Assembly (NCBI GenBank): GCA_934432675.1
Contig: CAKRYT010000001.1
Location: 124,001 to 188,000, forward strand
Source: an uncultured Eubacteriales bacterium
GTDB taxonomy: Bacteria; Bacillota; Clostridia; Oscillospirales; CAG-272
Direction: 5' to 3'
DNA length: 64,000 nucleotides
Under the pieces are notes generated by a model. That model worked only from the letters and a program-made list of their open reading frames with translations. It had not been told where the DNA came from and ran no database searches. Numbering within the stretch: position 1 is the stretch's first letter; every line of letters begins with the position of its first letter. A program made the position numbers and the translations under genes. This document shows, in pieces, positions 23,883-32,449 of the stretch.

Positions 23883-24179
23883 ATGCCGAAAAAGGTGAAA
23901 AAATCCAAGGCAGCACGGCCGCCTGCCGTTTTGCCGTCTCCCGGCTCTTTTCGGGTGGAGGTGCGACCGGCGGGTGGCGGCAAGCGACGGGTATTGGTCT
24001 GCGCCTGCGACGAGATCTGCGCTTACAGTCGCGAGCGGGTCAGTTTTCGGTACGCAAAAGAAACCGTAACGGTGCTCGGCGAAGAGCTATGGTGCCGTAC
24101 GTACGCATATCGGACAGCGGAGGTCATCGGTCGGGTAAGCGAGATCGTTTTCGGTAATCGGGAGACGGAGAAGGTATGA
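23883..24179 (+). CDS. yqfC: Sporulation protein YqfC
   Basis: 98 residues. YqfC is a small conserved sporulation protein of unknown biochemical role. The translation shows SFRVEVRPAGGGKRRVLVCACDEICAYSRERVSFRYAKETVTVLGEELWCRTYAYRTAEVIGRVSEIVF, matching the family pattern of a central 'cdeIl.Ys.erv.l' and a terminal 'G.I..i.f'. GGGGGGAGG precedes the ATG at about nine bases. The gene overlaps yqfD by four bases (ATGA). It heads the yqfC-yqfD-phoH-ybeY-era-recO-mutS2 run. Confidence 0.88.
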   Translation: MPKKVKKSKAARPPAVLPSPGSFRVEVRPAGGGKRRVLVCACDEICAYSRERVSFRYAKETVTVLGEELWCRTYAYRTAEVIGRVSEIVFGNRETEKV

Positions 24180-25327
24180 GAGAGAAGATCGGTTACTATA
24201 CCTATACGGTGGCGTCCGCACACAGACTGACCGTGCTGAATCTGGCGTTGACATACGGCATTGAAATTTATGGTGAAAGGGAGATCGGAGACGATTGCTC
24301 CTTCCGCATATCGCTGTTTGACGCAACGGTATGGCAGGAGGCACTGCAAGGGTGCGGTGTACCGTATACACGCGGAGAACTGCGCGGGGTATGCGGTGCA
24401 TTTCGGAAACTGGCACGCCATCCAGGGCTGATTTGCGGTGTGATACTTGCGATGTTTCTTTACCTTTGGCTGGGTGGCATGGTATGGGAAGTGCGGATTG
24501 TCTGTGAAAACGATATCGACGAGGACACGGTTCTGACAGAACTTGCGGAGGCGGGACTTTTTGAGGGGGCACGGGTTTCTGAAATTGACCCCGACCGTGT
24601 GGTGACGGAGTTCTTATCGCTGGATGCCGGGGTGGCTTTTGCCACCGTCCATATGACCGGGGTCGTGGCGGAGGTTGAACTGATCCGCAGAGAGGCCCCT
24701 CCCGCGCAGGAGCCGACGGAGGCACCGTGCAATCTGGTGGCATCGCGTGATGCGGTCGTGACAGATATGACGGTTTATGCCGGAAAACCGACAGTAAAAA
24801 TCGGGCAGACGGTTGCAAAGGGTGATCTGCTCGTCACAGGGGTCCTCACCGACGTGGGGGGTACGCGATTGCTGCCCGCCTCGGCGACCGTTATGGGGCA
24901 GGTGGTGGACACACTCCTGATCGACGTCCCGCTTACGGCACAGACGCGGCAGGTCGTATCCTCTCACCCGATATCCTGCACCCTGACGGTGTTCGGACAC
25001 AATTTCACCGTGGGGAAACGCGAGGGGGCGGATTGCGTACGCGAGAGACGGCTGTATCTGTTTGAGCGGATTCGCTTGCCGGTGATCTGCCGCGTGGGGT
25101 ATCGTGTCGAAACCACCGAGGTATCGCAAACACGCGAGGAGTCCGAGGCGATTCATATCGCCGAGGCGGAACTGCGGCGTCGCCTGGACGTTTTGCTCGC
25201 CGACGGGGCTCTGGACAGCAGTGAAACGTCGGTTTGGCAGGAAGGTGACACTCTCCATCTTTCAGCAAAGGTGATTTACGAAACCAATATTGCAAAATCG
25301 CTTGCATTTGATATGGAAAATAAGTAG
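24176..25327 (+). CDS. yqfD: Sporulation protein YqfD
   Basis: 383 residues. It is a membrane-anchored sporulation protein made in the mother cell in Bacillus. One membrane segment (about 83-105, PGLICGVILAMFLYLWLGGMVW) precedes an extracytoplasmic region with the conserved TVHMTGVVAEVELIRREAPP and GKPTVKIGQTVAKGDLLVTGVL blocks. It is co-translated with yqfC through an ATGA overlap. Length is as usual. phoH follows after 37 bases. Confidence 0.92.
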   Translation: MREKIGYYTYTVASAHRLTVLNLALTYGIEIYGEREIGDDCSFRISLFDATVWQEALQGCGVPYTRGELRGVCGAFRKLARHPGLICGVILAMFLYLWLGGMVWEVRIVCENDIDEDTVLTELAEAGLFEGARVSEIDPDRVVTEFLSLDAGVAFATVHMTGVVAEVELIRREAPPAQEPTEAPCNLVASRDAVVTDMTVYAGKPTVKIGQTVAKGDLLVTGVLTDVGGTRLLPASATVMGQVVDTLLIDVPLTAQTRQVVSSHPISCTLTVFGHNFTVGKREGADCVRERRLYLFERIRLPVICRVGYRVETTEVSQTREESEAIHIAEAELRRRLDVLLADGALDSSETSVWQEGDTLHLSAKVIYETNIAKSLAFDMENK

Positions 25328-25364
25328 AATATAGTGTATAAAGCAAGTGAAACGGGAGAAGACC

Positions 25365-26396
25365 ATGTCGGAAAAAATCGTAACGACCGTTTCCGCCGCG
25401 CAGACCGCCGCATTGTTCGGCGCGGCGGATGCACATATCAGGCTGCTGGAAGAGCGTTTCGGCGTGACGGTTCGCAACGCCGGCGGCAGTGGCGCGGACA
25501 CGGGCGACGCTTTGATAATCACGGGGGAGGACCCCGGTCTCGGGCGTGCGGTCGTGGCACTCGAATATCTGAAACGCATGACGGCGTCCGGAGATACGCT
25601 GGACGAGCAGAGCGTGGAGTATGTGCTCGGGATGGTGTCGGACGGACACTCGGAGGAGTTGGAATCACTCGATCGTGACGTCGTGTGCATCACCAGCCGC
25701 GGGAAACCCATCCGCCCCAAAACCGTCGGCCAGCGACGCTACGTGGAGACCGTACGCAAAAACACCGTGGTGCTCGGCGTGGGTCCTGCGGGTACCGGCA
25801 AAACGTTTCTTGCCGTGGCGATGGCGGTGGAGGCACTGCGGGACAAGCAGGTCTCCCGCATCATTTTGACGCGCCCTGCGGTTGAGGCGGGCGAAAAACT
25901 CGGTTTTTTACCGGGGGATCTGCAAAACAAAATCGACCCTTATCTGCGCCCTTTGTATGATGCGTTGTTCGAGATGATGGGGAGCGAGAATTTCGCGAGG
26001 CATATGGAACGCGGCACTATCGAGATTGCGCCGCTCGCCTATATGCGCGGCCGGACGCTCGACGATTCGTTTATTATTCTGGACGAGGCGCAGAATACGA
26101 CCGGGGAACAGATGAAGATGTTTCTGACCCGCCTCGGGTATCGTTCCAAGGTAGTCGTGACGGGGGACCCCTCGCAGACCGATTTGCCGTACGGCAAGAA
26201 GAGCGGACTCGCCGTTGCGGCCCGTATCCTGCGCGGCATCGACGGGATTGCCGTCCACGAGTTCACGGAGCGGGATGTCGTCCGTCATCACCTGGTGCAG
26301 AAGATCATCAAGGCGTACGAGCAATACGAGCGGGAAACGCCGAAAGCATCGGCGGGGCACCGTTTCACGCACCGTCCGCCGGAGGGAAAGAAATGA
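25365..26396 (+). CDS. phoH: PhoH-like ATPase (YbeZ/PhoH family)
   Basis: 343 residues. An N-terminal KH-like segment (1-100) precedes an SF1-related ATPase with Walker A GPAGTGKT (140-147), RPAVEAGEKLGFLPGD and Walker B FIILDEAQNTT. PhoH/YbeZ partners the endoribonuclease YbeY in ribosome maturation or quality control. GGGAG precedes the ATG at 25365; an ATG 18 bases upstream has no site. It overlaps ybeY by four bases, the conserved arrangement. Confidence 0.95.
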   Translation: MSEKIVTTVSAAQTAALFGAADAHIRLLEERFGVTVRNAGGSGADTGDALIITGEDPGLGRAVVALEYLKRMTASGDTLDEQSVEYVLGMVSDGHSEELESLDRDVVCITSRGKPIRPKTVGQRRYVETVRKNTVVLGVGPAGTGKTFLAVAMAVEALRDKQVSRIILTRPAVEAGEKLGFLPGDLQNKIDPYLRPLYDALFEMMGSENFARHMERGTIEIAPLAYMRGRTLDDSFIILDEAQNTTGEQMKMFLTRLGYRSKVVVTGDPSQTDLPYGKKSGLAVAARILRGIDGIAVHEFTERDVVRHHLVQKIIKAYEQYERETPKASAGHRFTHRPPEGKK

Positions 26397-26908
26397 AACA
26401 TTATCTCGCGCGGCAACACCGCGTCTCTATTGATTTCGGAGCCTGCGGCGTAACGCCGAAAATCACGTATGCGCTCAAACTCGCGTGTCGGCACGCCATC
26501 GAAGAGACGCTCGACCATGAGCAATTCAACAAGGATGCGGAGGTGTCGGTTACCTTTTGCGACAATGAGCAGATCCGGGAGCTGAACCGCACCTATCGGG
26601 ATAAGGACAGAGCGACGGATGTCTTGTCTTTTCCGCAGTATGAGCCGTTCGAGGCCGCACGGGAGACGGATGAGCCTGTTACACTCGGGGATATCGTGAT
26701 CTCTCTGGAACGTGCCGCCGAACAGGCAAAGGAGGTCGGACATCCTTTCCTTGACGAGGTGGCATTCCTCTGCATTCATTCCACGTTGCATCTGCTCGGA
26801 TATGACCACGAGCGATCGACGGAGGATGAGGAGGATATGTGCCGCCGCCAGCGTCAGATTGTCGCCGCCCTGGAACAAAAATACACAACAAAGGAATGCA
26901 ATTCATGA
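26393..26908 (+). CDS. ybeY: Endoribonuclease YbeY
   Basis: 171 residues. YbeY is a metal-dependent RNase for 16S rRNA 3' maturation and ribosome quality control. The zinc motif HSTLHLLGYDHE places ligands at H129, H133 and H139. The RTYRDKDRATDVLSFP block is intact. It overlaps both neighbours by ATGA junctions. The cdd and dgkA genes that often separate ybeY from era in Bacilli are missing. Confidence 0.96.
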   Translation: MKHYLARQHRVSIDFGACGVTPKITYALKLACRHAIEETLDHEQFNKDAEVSVTFCDNEQIRELNRTYRDKDRATDVLSFPQYEPFEAARETDEPVTLGDIVISLERAAEQAKEVGHPFLDEVAFLCIHSTLHLLGYDHERSTEDEEDMCRRQRQIVAALEQKYTTKECNS

Positions 26909-27792
26909 AAAGAACGGCTTTTATCGCCATTGTCGGACGTCCGAACGTCGGTAAGTCCACGCTCCTCAACCATATTCTCGGTGAGAAAGTCGCCATTGTC
27001 TCCAAACGGCCGCAAACGACGCGCAACCGCATCACGGGTGTGCATACGGTCGGGGACGACCAGTATGTATTTCTGGATACACCCGGTGTCCATCATCCGC
27101 GTACAAAACTGGGCGATTACATGGTAAAAGCGGCGACGGGCACCCTCGGCGGTGCCGACGCAGCCATTCTGGTGGTGGAGCCACGCGAGGCCGTCGGGGA
27201 TATCGAGGCAGAAATCCTGAATAACATACGGGCGGCAAAATTACCTGCCATTCTCGTCGTCAACAAAACGGATGCCGTGACCGCCGCGAACGTCGCCAAA
27301 ACGATTGCCGCCTATGCCGAGGCATTCTCGTTCGATGCGGTCGTGCCCACCGCCGCCAAGAGCGGCAAGGGGGTGGAAACGGTCGTCGCCGAATGCGAGC
27401 GGTATCTTGCCGAGAGCGAGTGGTTTTTCCCGGACGATATCGTGACGGATCAGACCGAACGGCAGATTGCGGCCGAGATCATCCGCGAAAAACTCCTGCG
27501 TGTCCTCTCCGACGAGGTACCGCACGGGACGGCGGTTTCGATCGAAGAATTCCGCGACGCCGGTCGAATGGTACGCATCCGCGCCGAAATATACTGTGAG
27601 CGTGCCTCTCACAAGGGCATCATCATCGGGAAAAACGGCGTCACTCTGAAACGCATCGGCACAATGGCGCGGGAGGACCTCGAAAAATTCTACGGCACCA
27701 AGGTGTTCCTCGACCTATGGGTCAAGGTGAAGGAGAACTGGCGCGACAGCCAGTTCAATCTGAACGATCTCGGGTATCGGGAGGATACATGA
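26905..27792 (+). CDS. era: GTPase Era
   Basis: 295 residues. Era is a GTPase with a KH domain that binds the 16S rRNA 3' end during 30S assembly. G1 GRPNVGKS is at 11-18, G2/switch KRPQTTRNRITGV, G3 DTPGVH, G4 NKTD, and the C-terminal KH block reads SHKGIIIGKNGVTLKRIG. The start at 26905 overlaps the ybeY stop; an ATG nine bases upstream sits directly on the ribosome binding site AAAGGA and is rejected. The gene overlaps recO by four bases. Confidence 0.97.
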   Translation: MKRTAFIAIVGRPNVGKSTLLNHILGEKVAIVSKRPQTTRNRITGVHTVGDDQYVFLDTPGVHHPRTKLGDYMVKAATGTLGGADAAILVVEPREAVGDIEAEILNNIRAAKLPAILVVNKTDAVTAANVAKTIAAYAEAFSFDAVVPTAAKSGKGVETVVAECERYLAESEWFFPDDIVTDQTERQIAAEIIREKLLRVLSDEVPHGTAVSIEEFRDAGRMVRIRAEIYCERASHKGIIIGKNGVTLKRIGTMAREDLEKFYGTKVFLDLWVKVKENWRDSQFNLNDLGYREDT

Positions 27793-28577
27793 GAGCACCG
27801 GAAAAAACCCAAGAGGTGCACGGCATCGTGGTCAATACCATCGACATCGGGGAGCGTGACAGACTGTTTCAACTGCTCACGGCCGAGCGCGGGCTCCTCA
27901 CCGTTTATGCGAACGGGGCGCGACAACTCAAAAACCGCTATCTGACGACCACGCAGATGTTTTGCTACGGCAGGTACTTTCTGACCAAAAAAAATGATCG
28001 GTACACCGTGCAGGACGTGACGCTTGAAGAATCATTTTACGACCTGCGCCGTGAGGTGGACCGTGCGGCACTGGGGGCTTATGTCTGTGAGGTCGCGGCC
28101 TATACGGGGACGGAAATGCCCGACACTGGGCTTTTACGCCTGATCCTCAACACACTGTATGCGGTATCTCGCTCCCTTTTTGACCTGACACTGGTGAAGG
28201 CGGCGTTTGAATTCCGCATGGCGACCGAACTCGGTTTTATGCCGGATATGTCTGCCTGCACCGTTTGCGGTGTGACCGACGGTGAATTTATCTTCGATCT
28301 GTCCGCGGGGAATCTCATATGCCGTGACTGCCGTGACACGCTTACTGCGCGTGCCCTCTACGAAGAGGGAACGGCGGAACACCGCATCGAGGTGCTGACA
28401 CCGGGTGTGCGGTCGGCGGTCGAATATGTTTTGACTGCTCCGCCGGAGCGGTTGTTCTCCTTCCGGCTGGAAGAGGAAGACCTGCACATTTTTGCACACG
28501 CTGCCGAAGACTATCTTACCTGGCATACCGACCACAAATTTTCCACCTTGGAGTTTTATCACCAAGTTGCGCTTTGA
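27789..28577 (+). CDS. recO: DNA repair protein RecO
   Basis: 262 residues. RecO mediates RecA loading on SSB-coated single-stranded DNA in the RecFOR pathway. An N-terminal OB fold (HGIVVNTIDIGERDRLFQLLTAERG) and a zinc finger with C157, C160, C178 and C181 are seen. The start at 27789 is in the end of era (ATGA); era followed by recO is a standard gene pair. mutS2 follows after six bases. Confidence 0.95.
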   Translation: MRAPEKTQEVHGIVVNTIDIGERDRLFQLLTAERGLLTVYANGARQLKNRYLTTTQMFCYGRYFLTKKNDRYTVQDVTLEESFYDLRREVDRAALGAYVCEVAAYTGTEMPDTGLLRLILNTLYAVSRSLFDLTLVKAAFEFRMATELGFMPDMSACTVCGVTDGEFIFDLSAGNLICRDCRDTLTARALYEEGTAEHRIEVLTPGVRSAVEYVLTAPPERLFSFRLEEEDLHIFAHAAEDYLTWHTDHKFSTLEFYHQVAL

Positions 28578-28583
28578 GAGAAA

Positions 28584-30971
28584 ATGATATTTACCGAAAA
28601 AACAAGATCCATACTGGAATTTGACAAGATCGTGCGCCTGCTCTCCGATTGTTGCAGTACCCCGGGGGCAAAGGCGCGCGCCCTTTCACTCGCCCCGACC
28701 GACGATGAGGTGCTGGTTGAGCGTCGCCTCGCCAGAACGAGCGATGCCTGCCGTCTGGTCGACGCAAAGGGGTACCCCGGCTTTGATGCCTGTGAGGATG
28801 TGCCGGACGCCGCCGAACGAGCGGAGAAAGGTGCTACACTGACAACGATTGAGTTGCTCCACATTGCATCCATGCTCCGCTCGGTGGCAGGTTGTGTGTC
28901 CTACGCAAAAGAGAATCATCCGTTTGATACAACGCTCGACGAAGTGTTTGATCGACTGTTGCCGAACCCGACACTGGAAAGAAAAATCACAAAAAGTATT
29001 ATTTCGCCGGAACTCATCTCCGACGACGCGAGCCCCGCGCTCGCGGATATCCGCCGGCAGATCCGCGCGGCACAAAACCGTATCAAGGAGGCCCTGCTCA
29101 GTTATGTGACGGGGTCACGGCAACGCGCCCTCCAAGAGAACATCGTCACCATCCGTGACGGTCGGTACGTCATTCCCGTCAAGCAGGAGTACAAGGGGGA
29201 AGTAAAGGGGATCGTCCACGATACTTCTTCTTCCGGCGCGACCGTATTTATAGAGCCGATGGCGGTCGTTGACGCAAACAACGATCTGCGTGCGCTGGAA
29301 ATCAAGGAGACGCGCGAGATCGAACGTATCCTGGCAGAACTCAGTGCGGACTGCGCCGCCTTCGGGGGCTCCATCCGCCAGAATTACTATAATATGACCG
29401 ACCTGGCGTTTTCGTTCGGCTGTGCGTCACTTTCCGAGCACATGAACGCCTGTGCGCCGCGCCTCTCCGATCGGCGAATGCTGGATCTGCGTCGTGCACG
29501 CCACCCTCTCATCGATAAAGGGCGTGTTGTGCCGGTCGATGTGTCCCTCGGGCTGGAATTCGATACCTTGATCATCACGGGACCGAATACGGGCGGTAAA
29601 ACCGTTACGCTCAAAACCATGGGGCTGTTCGCCGCGATGACGCAGTCGGGGCTGCACATTCCCGTTTCCCCGGACTCGACCGTCGGGGTATTTGATGCGA
29701 TTCTTGTGGACATCGGAGACGAGCAAAGCATTGAGCAGTCACTCTCAACATTTTCGTCTCACATGGTCAACGAGGTGCAGATGCTGCACGATACAACGCC
29801 CCGCTCCATTGTTCTGTTTGATGAACTCGGGGCAGGGACGGACCCTGTCGAGGGGGCGGCACTCGCCATCTCGATTTTGGAACAGTGCCGCACGGTCGGT
29901 GCCCTTGCCGCAGCCACCACACATTACACGGAATTGAAGATGTACGCGCTCGATACTCCCGGTGTCCGGAACGCGAGTTGTGAATTCGATGTGGAGACGC
30001 TCCGCCCGACCTATCGCCTGATGATCGGTGCGCCCGGGAAATCCAATGCGTTTGCCATTTCAGAGAAACTCGGGCTCCCGCGTGAGGTCGTGGACCGCGC
30101 GCGCGAGTTGGTCAGCGCGGACAATCGCCGCTTTGAGACCGTTCTGGAAGAACTCGAAAAAACGCGGTTCGAGATGGAGCGTGAGCGGGATGAAGCCGCA
30201 AGGTTGCGCCGCGAGTACGAAAACTACAAGGCACACGCGGAAGCAGATCTGGCGCGCCGGTTGCGCGAGGGGGAAGAAGCCATCAAGCGGGATCGGGACC
30301 GTGCACGGCAACTTCTGGACAGTGCCCGGGTTTCGAGCGAATTCGTTTTTCATCAGTTAGAGGAACTGCGTAAGAAAGAGGATGCCAAGAGCCGCGCGGC
30401 GGCGTTGGAGGGAACGAGACGCGCGGTACGCGAACAAATGCGAACCGCGGAAAAAACATGGTCGGAGACCGAATTTGAGGGCGCTGAGACGGAGGAGAAA
30501 TACGTATTGCCCCGTCCTCTTCGTGTCGGGGATAAAATCTATATCGTTTCTTACCGTGCGGAGGGCGAAGTGACCGCGCTCCCGCGCGGCAAGGATGTGG
30601 AGGTACGGGCGGGGGTTTTCCGCGGTAAAGTCCCGCTCTCCGACGTGCGACTTATTACAGACATGAAAAAGCGCGAGCCGGCAAAGCCGAAGAGCGATAC
30701 GCGCGTGACGCGCGGCGGTGTTGCCACGTTCACGCCGGAACTCGATGTCCGCGGCAGGTACGGGGACGATGCGTGGTTCGAGGTGGACCGCTACCTGGAT
30801 GAGGCGGTGCTTGCCGGTGTAGAAACGGTGCGTATCATTCACGGTAAGGGAACGGGTGCACTCCGTGTGGCACTCCACCGCGAGCTGAAGGCCGATCCCC
30901 GCGTCAAATCGTTCCGTCTCGGGGAAATCGGTGAGGGCGACTCCGGTGTGACGGTGGTCACGCTGAAATGA
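28584..30971 (+). CDS. mutS2: Endonuclease MutS2 (RqcU)
   Basis: 795 residues. MutS2 has MutS-like ATPase and clamp domains but no mismatch domain. In Bacillus it acts on collided ribosomes (RqcU), and in other bacteria it suppresses recombination. Walker A GPNTGGKT is at 333-340, Walker B follows (IVLFDELGAGTDP), a coiled-coil region spans about 500-620, and the last 80 residues are a Smr domain with LDVRGRY and HGKGTGALR. The start is six bases after recO. Confidence 0.96.
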   Translation: MIFTEKTRSILEFDKIVRLLSDCCSTPGAKARALSLAPTDDEVLVERRLARTSDACRLVDAKGYPGFDACEDVPDAAERAEKGATLTTIELLHIASMLRSVAGCVSYAKENHPFDTTLDEVFDRLLPNPTLERKITKSIISPELISDDASPALADIRRQIRAAQNRIKEALLSYVTGSRQRALQENIVTIRDGRYVIPVKQEYKGEVKGIVHDTSSSGATVFIEPMAVVDANNDLRALEIKETREIERILAELSADCAAFGGSIRQNYYNMTDLAFSFGCASLSEHMNACAPRLSDRRMLDLRRARHPLIDKGRVVPVDVSLGLEFDTLIITGPNTGGKTVTLKTMGLFAAMTQSGLHIPVSPDSTVGVFDAILVDIGDEQSIEQSLSTFSSHMVNEVQMLHDTTPRSIVLFDELGAGTDPVEGAALAISILEQCRTVGALAAATTHYTELKMYALDTPGVRNASCEFDVETLRPTYRLMIGAPGKSNAFAISEKLGLPREVVDRARELVSADNRRFETVLEELEKTRFEMERERDEAARLRREYENYKAHAEADLARRLREGEEAIKRDRDRARQLLDSARVSSEFVFHQLEELRKKEDAKSRAAALEGTRRAVREQMRTAEKTWSETEFEGAETEEKYVLPRPLRVGDKIYIVSYRAEGEVTALPRGKDVEVRAGVFRGKVPLSDVRLITDMKKREPAKPKSDTRVTRGGVATFTPELDVRGRYGDDAWFEVDRYLDEAVLAGVETVRIIHGKGTGALRVALHRELKADPRVKSFRLGEIGEGDSGVTVVTLK

Positions 30972-31018
30972 CGGTGGATGTTGCCGTCGATTGCCTTTCA
31001 AAAAACTCGCGTTTCCCC

Positions 31019-31047
31019 TTGCAATCCGCATGACCGTGTGATACAAT
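31019..31047 (+). promoter_or_regulatory. Sigma-A promoter of metK
   Basis: TTGCAA (31019-31024), 17 bases, TACAAT (31042-31047), about 20 bases before the SAM aptamer. Confidence 0.75.
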
Positions 31048-31068
31048 AAACCCGCAACTGAATACGAC

Positions 31069-31198
31069 CTTATCGAGAGTGGGGGAGGGACCGGCCCTGT
31101 GAACCCACGGCAACCTGTTACGTGCAAGGTGCCAATTCCTGATAGATAAGCGTCCCTATCCCGGGCGACCTTGTCTGTCTGCCCGGGTATTTTGTTTG
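31069..31198 (+). promoter_or_regulatory. SAM-I riboswitch with intrinsic terminator
   Basis: The aptamer runs from CTTATC (31069-31074) to the pairing GATAAG (31145-31150) that closes P1. It contains the conserved S-box segments GAGAGTGGGGGAGGGACCGG, GGCAACC and AAGGTGCCAATTCC. An expression platform follows: CCCGGGC/GCCCGGG stem (31160-31166 and 31181-31187) with a TATTTTGTTT tail. Binding of S-adenosylmethionine should favour the terminator and reduce metK, the enzyme that makes it. Confidence 0.96.
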
Positions 31199-31231
31199 AT
31201 TTATCTGAAAAACGGAAAAGAGGAAAAATGT

Positions 31232-32413
31232 ATGTCAAAAAAACTGTTTACATCCGAGTCGGTAACGGAGGGGCATCCCGATAAAATCTGTGATAAGATC
31301 TCTGACGCGATTCTGGACGAAATGCTCAGGCAGGATCCGATGTCCCGTGTCGCCTGTGAAACCTTTGCCACCACCGGCATCATTACGGTCATGGGCGAGG
31401 TGACGACGGAGGCCTATGTGGATATTCCGGAGGTCGTGCGCCGTACCGTGGAGGAGATCGGTTATGACCGTGCCAAGTACGGTTTTGACTGCCATACCTG
31501 CGCCGTAATGACCTCTATACATGAACAATCACCTGATATCGCCCTCGGCGTTGACCGCTGTGCAGAGGCGAAAGAGGGGACCATGACGGACGACCTCGAT
31601 ACGGGCGCGGGGGACCAGGGGCTCATGTTCGGCTATGCCTGCGACGAGACACCGGAGCTCATGCCGTTGCCCATTTCGCTCGCCCATAAACTTGCCCGCC
31701 GCCTGACAGAGGTACGAAAGAACGGTACGCTCCCGTATCTGCGTCCGGACGGCAAGACGCAGGTAACGGTCGAATACGATGATGACCGACCCGTTCGTAT
31801 CGATACGGTAGTGGTGTCTAGCCAGCATAGCGCGGAGACCGAACTTGCACAGATCCGTGAGGATATCATCCGTGAAGTTATCACACCCGTGATCCCCTCG
31901 GAGATGATGGATAGCGAAACCAAGATCTACGTCAACCCGACCGGCAGATTCGTCATCGGCGGGCCAGCAGGGGACACAGGGCTTACGGGCAGAAAGATCA
32001 TCGTGGATACTTACGGCGGTTACGCACGTCACGGCGGCGGTGCCTTCTCGGGGAAGGACCCGACGAAGGTAGACCGCAGTGCCAGTTACGCGGCGCGCTA
32101 TCTCGCCAAAAATGTTGTAAAAGCCGGCCTCGCGCGTCGCTGTGAGGTGCAGATCGCCTATGCAATCGGCGTTGCAAAGCCTGTCTCTCTCATGGTGGAC
32201 ACAGACGGTACGGGCGTGGTCTCCGACGAGAAACTGTCCGAGGCACTCTCGGAACTCGTGGATCTCCGTCCCGCCGCGATCATACGCCGTTTTGACTTGC
32301 GCCGTCCCATCTATACGCCCCTTGCCGCTTACGGCCATATGGGGCGCGAGGATCTCATGGTCCCGTGGGAAAAGACGGATCTGACCGACGCTCTGCTGGC
32401 GAAAGTCCGCTGA
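31232..32413 (+). CDS. metK: S-adenosylmethionine synthetase
   Basis: 393 residues. It makes S-adenosylmethionine from methionine and ATP. Seen: FTSESVTEGHPDKICD at the N-terminus, GAGDQGLMFGYA, and GGGAFSGKDPTKVDRSA. The start at 31232 (MSKKLFTSES) follows AGAGGA; twelve upstream codons belong to the leader. It is controlled by the SAM-I riboswitch at 31069-31198. recD2 follows after 36 bases without a terminator. Confidence 0.98.
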   Translation: MSKKLFTSESVTEGHPDKICDKISDAILDEMLRQDPMSRVACETFATTGIITVMGEVTTEAYVDIPEVVRRTVEEIGYDRAKYGFDCHTCAVMTSIHEQSPDIALGVDRCAEAKEGTMTDDLDTGAGDQGLMFGYACDETPELMPLPISLAHKLARRLTEVRKNGTLPYLRPDGKTQVTVEYDDDRPVRIDTVVVSSQHSAETELAQIREDIIREVITPVIPSEMMDSETKIYVNPTGRFVIGGPAGDTGLTGRKIIVDTYGGYARHGGGAFSGKDPTKVDRSASYAARYLAKNVVKAGLARRCEVQIAYAIGVAKPVSLMVDTDGTGVVSDEKLSEALSELVDLRPAAIIRRFDLRRPIYTPLAAYGHMGREDLMVPWEKTDLTDALLAKVR

Positions 32414-32449
32414 AACAAATCAATAGGTGATAGGTGAGGAGGTGAGAGA